This document shows positions 40,587-50,700 of a stretch of DNA of 64,000 nucleotides, one piece after another. A program made the position numbers and the translations under genes. The notes below the pieces were generated by a model. That model was not told the DNA's origin. It ran no database searches and saw only the letters and a program-made list of their open reading frames with translations. Origin of the DNA: Bathymodiolus brooksi (taxonomy: Eukaryota > Mollusca > Bivalvia > Mytilida > Modiolidae); contig OY804580.1 in assembly GCA_963680875.1 (NCBI GenBank), forward strand, positions 115,571,534-115,635,533, written 5' to 3'. Position 1 is the first letter of the stretch. The number at the start of each line of letters is the position of its first letter.

Positions 40587-41583
40587 AAGGGGATTATAAA
40601 TTCAGGGCAGCCAATTAACTTACTGTAAAAGATATATTGTACAAGAAAAGTTGGAAGATCATTTTGTTCTTTTTTGGCCATTGCATTGTCTGACCCTCTT
40701 CAATTTATGATTTATGGTTACCCCTTTGGTATCTTCAAATTTTTCTTACAATTTTTTTTCTCATATGGAACCAAAATATATATTTTTTGGCAAATCAAGT
40801 GGCATAAGTTAAGCTAGAAAAAAAAAAAAAAAGGTAAACTCCAAAATCAAACTTGATCTGTCTTTTATGGCCCCTGGCCCTGATCATGTGCATAAATTTC
40901 AAATGATTTGCTGGAGAGGAACTAAAAATTTAATTAATGAGCAGAAATTAAATGTGGGACTGACATATACATGTACATACAGATATAGGTCAAACTTAAT
41001 AATTCTCCTGACTAAAGACAGATACTGAGTGTAGTATGATTTATTAAAGACATTGAAACAAAGATCAACAAGATAATTATTCATAGATGACACCAAATTT
41101 TATCATTTTGTTAATTTTCCAGCTAACCTCCATAATGAACTGTCTATAGATTTTCTGGAATGTCAGCCATCTTAGATTTCTTATTAATAACACATAAAAA
41201 CAACCAAGTACTGTTTAATGGATAATCTTATGTTCATTCATATAAAGTTTGGGTTCAATCAGTTCTACCGTTTTTTTTAAACAATTTTTATCTATATTTC
41301 TATATCCTGTGAAGGTGGCCATCTTGGATGTAAGATCAACACAACATAAAAAAATGCATAGGTCATGGAATATTAACAAATAAATCCACCATGTGACGTC
41401 TTAAGTTATTTTCTCTAAAAAATCAATCAGAAATCATTCTTCCAACTTAACATGTCTATTTTTAGAAATAACAGCCATCTTGATTCACAGTTTTGAAAAG
41501 GGTTATATAATGAGCATACCAGCCAAACAATAACTCTTAACTAAGGCAATAAAATCATAAGACTATATGTTTTAATATTTTAG
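40587..41583. other. region downstream of MSH4
   Basis: Between SINE 2 and the MSH4 stop codon. Several gccatcttggat-like motifs (41140-41480) suggest an old copy of the family seen at 44.1-46.4 kb. On the minus strand ATTAAA occurs at 41576-41571, very close to the stop, and no convincing polyadenylation signal is seen. Confidence 0.4.
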
Positions 41584-41754
41584 TCACACTGCATTTTGTC
41601 CTATTGTTTCTTTATACTGTTTCTTTAAAGATTTGAAGTAGTTTTTGAGACCTTCTTCGTCCAATCTAGAGTTTCTAGCAGCTTGTACAAGTCTGGTAGC
41701 CAACTTAAACACAGCTCTCTGTTCTCTTAACTCCCATTCTACTTCCTGGTTTGT
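41584..41754 (-). CDS. MSH4 terminal exon
   Basis: Acceptor ttttcag, then 57 codons including TGA. It codes for the C-terminal helices, including [19 protein letters not shown], the most recognisable MSH4 tail segment. A 64/53-bp tandem array begins about 9 bases upstream of the exon, touching the splice acceptor. Confidence 0.92.
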   Translation of the reverse strand, partial: TNQEVEWELREQRAVFKLATRLVQAARNSRLDEEGLKNYFKSLKKQYKETIGQNAV

Positions 41755-44700
41755 CTGAAAATATCATCTGAATACGTCAATACACAAGTCATAGGGGTGA
41801 CACACATAAAATAACAATTATAAAATATCATCTGAATTCGTCAATACACAAGTCACACATAAAAATAACAATATAAAAAATCATCTGAATTCGTCAATAC
41901 ACAAGTCATAGGGGTGACATACATAAAATAACAATTATAAAATATCATCTGAATTCGTCAATACACAAGTCACACATAAAAATAACAATATAAAATATCA
42001 TCTGAATTCGTCAATCGTAACACAAGTCACGCATAAAAATAACAATATAAATAGGCCCAAAAAAAATTACGAACAAAATGAAATATTAGGAGACAATGTA
42101 AGACAACACTGGTGTCATATTTAACTCAGATATGACTTGACACAAATAGAAAGTTGCTAGAGAGAATATAGTAGCAAAATTAACAAAGCGAGGTAAATAA
42201 TTCAGCATTCAATAAGAAACAAAGATGGCGACCGTGTCACGTTAAATCTCTGTAGCGAAAGTCAAGGATGTATTTATTCATTCATTCAAATTGTCAAGGG
42301 GGAATATAAAACATAAACCATTTATCTGGTGGTGGAGAACAGTATCTGAAACCATTAATCTTGTAGTGGAGAACAATATTTGAAACCATTAATCTTGTGG
42401 TGGAGAACAGTACTTGAAACCATTTATCTTGTGGTTGAGAACAGAATTTGATTTTCAATGCATAAGGGAAAGGAATGGGTATATAAAAAATAAGAACCAT
42501 ATTTTGGAAAAATGGATCATGCGACACAAAGTAAAGGAAAATGTTTACCCTTGGATTTATTTTACTAGAAATATTGGTCCTCGCAGACTTATTTTTCCTA
42601 GAACGAATTTATGGCTTACACTCCCACATGTATCATTTAAACTGACTGACATAATATAACTGAAATATTGTTGATCGTGGTGTTAAACACCAATAACCCT
42701 ATCTATTGTGTGAAGGTAAAATAAGTTGTGGTAGATAATTGCTCTGGATGGAATAAAAATACAAGTAAAATAAGTCCATGTACCATACTTACTAGGAATA
42801 AATATCTCATGGACTATCATAGGGGCCGTCGTAGCCGTGATCGTATGGTAGCTGGATTTACATCTACCTGTGCAATTAGTGCCTATCACCACTAAAGTTG
42901 CGAGTTCGAACCACGTTCATGGCGAGGTGTACTTGATACAACATTATGTGATAAAGGTTGTCAGTGACTTGCGACAGGTCAGTGGTTTCCTGCACCAATA
43001 AAACTGACAGCCACAATATAACGGAAATATTGTTGAAAGTGGCATTAAACACCATAAACCAAACCAACCAGACTATTATAAAAGGGAAAATTATTCCAAT
43101 TTTTCTTACCTAGGAAAATGAAATTACTTTACTAGAAACATAAGTCCATCAATACTTATTTTACCTGGACCAATTTATAACTATGCAGTGTTAAATGAGT
43201 TATATAGGCCACCTCTTCTGTAATGAAAAAGTGACCTTACAAAAGAGAGATTGTCTCTCTTGAGAAAGACACATTAGTAGTATTTAAAAGTCTCAGTGCA
43301 TTTAAAATCTGGGATGATGAGAGGGGACGACCTTTGATGGGAGTGGCCATATAAGAAGGGTACTAATATACAATATTACAATAATGAAACAAGTTAAATG
43401 AAAAACAATCAATGAAAGACCTCAATAACTGAATTGTTCTTAAACAATGACAATATCATTTTGTACCTGCTTTTCTGAGGAGATTTTCTTTGGCATTATC
43501 TATAATTGTCACAAATCACTGACAAACTTTATCACATAATGTTGTATCAAATACACCTCGCCTGAGCAGGATTCGAACTCACACCGTTAGTGGTGATAGG
43601 CACTGACTGCATAAGTAGTTATAAATCCAAGTATCATACGATCATGGCCACGACAGCCCCGAGTGGCCATATAAGAGAGGGGCGCATATACAATATCATA
43701 ATAGTGAAACTAAGCAATTGAAATGAAGAAAAACCTCAATTGTTCTTGAACAATCACCATTTCATTTTTGTACCTGTTTTTCTGAGGAGATTTTCTTTGC
43801 AATTTCTTTGGCGTTATCTATAACTGCTTTAGGCATTGTAGAAATTTCTGCCAACTGAAGTCCTGAAAAAATAATAATGACCTATAATTAACTATAATAT
43901 TAAACTTATTTTCATTGTTAACAATATTACATGGATTGGACAAAAATTATTCCAACTTAAAAAGGTCACATATGTACATACAATTATATATTCCAAGCAG
44001 CAGCAAGTAATAATGTAGGTTATAATAAATACAATACTTTTTTTTAACAAACCTCTATGCAATTTGACAAATTATTTCACAACTAAGCGTAGCAATTCAT
44101 ACTTTCAAACAGTGCTTTGCCCCTACAATTACTTAAGAAAACTAGAGGCTCACATGAGTTTGTATTGCTCACTGATAATAAGTTTCTGAGAAGATATTTT
44201 AAACTAGAGGCTCAGGTGAGCCTGTATCGCTCACCTGACATAAATAAGTCCTCTTAAGAATGTCTGCATGCTGAATACATCTAAGTTACTATTCAAATCC
44301 CATACTGCCATAGGGTTCTATGTTAAAACTATGTCTGCTCATGGCAGCCATCTTGGATGGAGGTCGTGGTCACCGGACACAATTTTGAAAGTATACTACC
44401 CAAGGACCATCCATGCCATGTTTGCTTTAAATTGGCTGACTGGTTTCAGAAGAGAAGACTTTTAAACAATTTTCCCATAGGGTCCTATGTTAAAACTATG
44501 TCTGCTGACGGCAGCCATTTTGAACCGAGATCGGGATCACTGAACACAATTTTGGAAGTTGACCACCTAAGGACCATCGATGACATGTTTGCTATATTGG
44601 CTTATTAGTTTCAGAGGAGAAGATTCTAAAACATTTTTCCCATAGGGTCCTATGTTAAAACTACAGTATGTCTGCTGAAGGTGGCCATCTTGGATGGAGG

Positions 44701-47700
44701 TCAGGGTCACTGGACACAATTTTGAAAATTGACCACTTAAGGACCATCCATGCCATGTTTGCTTTAAATTGGCTTACTGGTTTCAGAGAAGAAGATTTTT
44801 AAATATATTTCCCATAGGGTCCTATGTTAAAACTATGTTCGCTGATGGCGGCCATCTTGAATTTCCGATCAGCAAACGATTCACACTTTTAGTACAGGAC
44901 CACCCAATGATCATTCCTGCAAAGCCACAATTCAATTGGCTTAGTGGTTTCTAACAAGAAGATTTTTAAAATTTCGACCAATCAGAACACATTATAGGCC
45001 CTGGCAGCCATGTTGGATTTCCGATCAGCACCAAAAACACAAATCTTGTATATGACCATCCAATGAACATTTCTGCCAAGTTTGGTTCAAATCTGTTTTG
45101 TGGTTTCAGAAAAAAAGATGAAAATGTGAAATTCCCATAGGGTCCAATGTTAAACTAAGTCGAGTCATGGCGGCCATCTTGAATTTCCGATCGGCAAACG
45201 ATTCACAATTTTAGTACAGGACCACCCAATGATCATTCCTGCAAAGTCACAATTCAATTGACTTAGTGGTTTCTGACAAGAAGATTTTTAAAATTTCAGC
45301 CAATGAGAACACATTATGGACCCTGGCAGCCATGTTGGATTTCAAATCAGCACCAAAAACACAAATCTGGTAGAGGACCATCCAGTGAACATTTCTGGCA
45401 AGTTTGGCTGATTTCTGTTCAGCGGTTTCAGAGAAGAAGATTTAAATGTGAAAAGCTAACGGACGGACGGACGACGGACGCTTACCCATGACAAAAGCTC
45501 ACATGGCCTATGGCCAGGTGAGCTAAAAACAAATATTTCTCCATTGTTCTTTTCAAAAGTGTCCATGTTGTGAATTTTCTTTAATTTCTACACAAAATAG
45601 AAAAACAAACTTTGTTAAGGAGCACTGTGTAACAGCCCCTTTTAAATGGATCATTTGTTTTAGAGAAAAAACTTTTTATTCATTTTCCTATAGGATCTTG
45701 CATAATTAGTTTAGCTTTTGTAAAAGCCTTCTCAGGAATATTCCAGAAATGTTTCTTTTTAAATGGTCGAGTGGTTCCTAGGAAATAGATTATAGGGTTC
45801 AATGCTAAAGCTTTGTCCTGCAATGGCGGTAATCTTAGATTTTTGATCCACATCAAAAATACATTTTTGTACCATGTTTGTAACGGACCACCACATGATC
45901 ATCCATTTACAGTTTGGGTTCAATTCTGTTTGTAGTTTCTAACATATAGCTTTTAAACACTTTCCCATATGGTCCAATATATAGTAAACTATGTTTTGTG
46001 TGGTCCAATATATAGTAAACTATGTTGTGTGTGGTCCAATATATAGTAAACTATGCTTTGTGTGATCCAATATATAGTAAACTATGTTGTGTGTGGTCCA
46101 ATATATAGTAAACTATGTTTTGTGTGGTCCAATATATAGTAAACTATGTTTTGTGTGGTCCAATATATAGTAAACTATGTTTTGTGGTGACACTATTTTT
46201 ATTATTATTTCTGATTGGTACAAAAATCAACCAGAATATTTCACACTAATTTAAATTTGAAACCTCCCAAGTACTCTTTGAACAATAGAACTTTAAGACT
46301 CAACTAATCAAATTACATTCTTGGCTATGGCAGCCATTTTGAATTGGCGCCAAAATAGCAGATTCCAATGAAGTCCACAAAAGTTAATATTTCATTTGGC
46401 CAGGTAGTTAAAGACACACACAAATTGATGAAAATAGCTCACATGGTCATTTGTACTAGGTAAACTAATAAAAAGTGAAAAGTAATATCATTGTATGGAT
46501 CAACACCTTAACCAAGCATGCTTACAATTATGAGTGAGTGATTGTTGCTTAATGTTAAACAAGCAATTTTTTCAGCTATATCATGACGAAAACAAGTTAC
46601 AACATTTCATGTCCACTTTGTACTAGACCAACATGCTTACGGTAGTTGGATTTTTATAGTGCTAGCTCATTGAAACAGTCTGCTGGTAGACATGTTCCTC
46701 CACTTAGCTCATTGAAACAGTCTGCTGGTAGACATGTTCCTCCAATTTGACACATTCTGATTCTGAGTCCACTAGTCTGCACTTACTCCTTATTGCTGCA
46801 TGCTTAGTGGAGAAGCAACAAATACTAATTTAAAGTCCATGGGTAGATATGTCTCTTCACTCAGACACATTATCCTGATTCTGAGACATCTAGTCTTTGT
46901 TCTAACTCCTTAATGTTTATCAGAGAAGCAGCAAACGGTCATTTAAGAGTCTTTAGTTTGATTTGACAGAGGCTTTGAATCAACGATCTACCACACTCGA
47001 GGAACTTTCAGTCTTTAGTTTGATTTGACCGAGACTTGAACCAACGATCTACCACACTCGAGGAACTTTCAATTATGTGATTCAAACAACAAACATTGGT
47101 TTGTTCATGGTTCCTTGTTTCTGTCTTATTTACTGGTTCCAACCACACAACAGAAATCACGTAAAGAAAATGGGGCCTCTGCATTGTTTTACAATAGACA
47201 GCCCTTCCAAATCTGTTTAAAAATCAATTGCAATAGTTTTAAGGTTACAGACAACAGTTATGACAAAAGATTAGGTGGTCCTTTGGGTCAGATGAGCTGA
47301 GAAAATCGATCTGATTCAGTGAGAGCAAAACAATTAAAATTTATAATAGTCAATCATATTTCACAGATCAAAAGTTCTTAACCAATGATATAGGACTATA
47401 GAATAGTTTACCGTAGTGTTTTTCCATTGTCTTGCCTTTAGCCAGGATATGTGTATAAACAATCTTCTCACAATTCCATTCTGTATTCATTGTTCTTTGA
47501 ATTTGAAAACAATAACTGAAATAGAAAAATTATTACTAAACTAAGATGGGGGGCTGATTTATGGAATGTGTCAGTCAAATGGATAAAATAAATTTTAGAC
47601 AATAAATTAAACTAACTAGAGGTTAACTTGTGTAATATGCAGAGTAATTATGATGATGTCATAAAGAACTTTTATGCATTTATATGCATTTTTGAAAAGT

Positions 47701-50700
47701 GGACTTAATGAAGATAATTTGTTGTAAATACCATTCACATCTGAGGTGGGACAATGTTTTGCCCTTAAAGCCTCTCCCTCTTAGCCCTAATTCACATATT
47801 CAATAAAAATTATATTTACTTAAAGAGATGTATGTATATTGTCTATAAATTCAAATTATATTTATACGATTTAAAACAAGTTAACATGTTCAACAGATGT
47901 AACTTATCTTACAGATTTACAAACTTTGAACTTAATCTTGTGTATTTTGTGAACTGTCTTGTAAAATATTTTGCTTTGTAATATTATTGTACTTACTTTT
48001 CAACATTTGGGTATAGACTGTCCAGATTTGTCAACTCAATAAAATGAGTCACAAAGAATGTAAATGCCTACAAAAAATGTATATAGTGAAATGAGTGATT
48101 GTTGTTTAACGTCAAATAAGCATATATCATTGCAAGAACAAATTAATTTTCAATGAGATGATGATGAGGTCCACTTTGTTCTAGACCAACACACTTAGTT
48201 GTATTTTTATAGTGCTAGTGTAAGACATAATAGTGTCCTATGTTAAAGTGTACCCCCGGACAATATTTGATAGAGATTGCGATATGAAATAGTGTCCTAG
48301 TATAGAGTTAGGGTTAGGGTAAGACATAATAGTGTCCTATCTTAAAGTGTCCTCCCAGACAATATTTAATAGAGATTGCGATATGAAATAGTGTCCTAGT
48401 ATAGAGTTAGGGTTAGGGTAAGACATAATAGTGTCCTATCTTAAAGTGTCCTCCCAGACAATATTTTATAGAGATTGCAATATGAAAGTGTCTGCTGGAC
48501 ACTATAACATATGTAAAAGTGTCCAGCGGACACTTTGATCTAGAGGACACAATTAAATGCTACACTAGCTCACTGAAACAACAGTCCATGGATTGACATG
48601 TCACCCTACTTGGACACATTATCCTTATTCCAAGCCAATGAGATACTCAGAAAAAAGCTTAAAAGTATAGAACATATATAAATTATGCAGTAAAATATAA
48701 GAAGTGTGATTTCTAACATAATAAAGTACAGGTATAAGTCCATGATGATACATACAATACAAGTTTGTCAACCATACAACACAATGCAGAGCAATCTCTG
48801 TATGTAAAGCATACTACTGAATATAATAATAATCACTCATGGTTTAGAATGTGATATATAGGACAATTCCACCAGAGGGTTCACATTTTCAAATTTTCAA
48901 GTTTCTGATGAATGAAAATGTCACCAGAGGGTGGAATTGTTTCATCTCACATTGTTGACAATCACTAATTATTTTTCTCAAATCATTTGGCAATGGCCAC
49001 CTTTGAAAAAAATATTTCATTTCTAAACTATGCAGCTTAATGAAAATAAATATTCAAAATTATTGTATGCATTTTAGTTTTATATCGTAATGTAGATACA
49101 TGTATGAAACAGTATATATACAACTTTAAGGTATAAATTCAGTAATTTATAGTTTGAAGCAATCACAAGTTCAACATTTGTTTATGACTCATGGAAACGA
49201 CTTGTTTTTGCAACATTTTGACAATGTGACGCAACAGTTTTCTCATTGTGACGCCACAAAATGGTCACATCGAATATGCCTGTCTTATATGTGAGAAAAA
49301 ATTATCCCTGTGTGCCAAATATGCAGTTAAAGGTTTGGCACTACCTTTGTGAAAACCATCCATCAGATGTCTCACTTGCTCCACTTTACCGATATGTCGC
49401 CGAGTTGGAGATCTAAGGAAATCCAATTACAGGTCACACGTGAGTGACCTTAAGACTATGAATATATAATGCTACGATAAATATGGTTATGATCAATTTT
49501 GGCCAATCAGATTGCTCGTGGCATGCAAAGTGGTTTAGTAAAAACAATCACCATTTTCGTTGGATGGTACATGTGACCCATAATGGGGTTTTCTCAGATC
49601 TCCCACACCACGACAAATAAGTAAAGGGTGTGAGAAATGTTATTTTAATCAGTTTGATTGTGTAATATATCAAAACAAAACCAACCTTTATACCCATTAG
49701 AAATTCACAAACAGAATGACAGATCCCAACACCTTCTTCAGCACTGGTACCTAAGAAATAATAATGGATTTTTCTTCAAAAAAACAATCTAATATTTTTC
49801 AAAATACAAAATCTAATCAATCATTTGAAAACAACTTTCTATAGAGTTTTTCAAAGTATATTTTGGTTATTGGTGAGCTATTTTCGACAAGAATTGTCAA
49901 GCATCGCCATGTTCATTTCACAGGGACATGACAAAATGAGTAAGTTTGGTAAAAGACCTCACATACATCATTGGTACTATGAAAAAAAAACCCATTTGAA
50001 CTTGAAGTTTCTGAGGAGAAGATTTCTATAATATGAGACAATAAGAAATCAACGATTGCAATGTTTTTTTACAGATCAAGACAAAATGAGGAATTTCTGT
50101 AGAGGACGTGACATACATCATTTGTACTAAATCACAAATCATTTGGTCATACAGATTCATAGATCAGCAAATCAGGAGGAAACTAGATGTGTCAGAACGA
50201 CACGAATGTCCCCACCGTGAATATTAAGGAGGCTCGCAAATGTTGCACCCTTTTTTAATTCCCTCAGTAATAGGTTAAGAATAACAAATGAATTTCAAAG
50301 TTGATCTGTAACTTATGATTATACACTCTCATACCAAAAATCAAGTCAATATCTCAAATCATAGCGAAATAAAGTGGTGACAACTAAATATTTGGCCAAA
50401 TTTCAAATTCCAAGGGCCATAACTCGACCAAAAATCATTGGACCGGAACAAAATGTACACTTGATCTGTAACTCATCATTATACACTCATATACCAAAAA
50501 TTAAGTCAATATCTCCAAGCATAGTGAAAAAAAGTGGTGACAACTAAATATTTGGCCAAATTTCAAAGTCCAAGGGCCACAACTCGGCCAAAAATCATTG
50601 GACCAGAACAAAATGTTAACTTGATCTGTAACTCATCATTATACACTCATATACCAAACATCAAGTCAATATCTCAAAGCATAGCGAAAAAAAGTGGTCA

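Noticed and set aside
35930..43665. tRNA genes at gttcgaatcc-type B boxes
   Set aside because: Each lies in a SINE with a non-tRNA body and tail; no cloverleaf with intact acceptor stem is evident.
44268..45491. Several short open frames repeated along 44.3-45.5 kb
   Set aside because: They are phase-shifted translations of the roughly 168-bp and 322-bp units of a dispersed element and share no protein motif.
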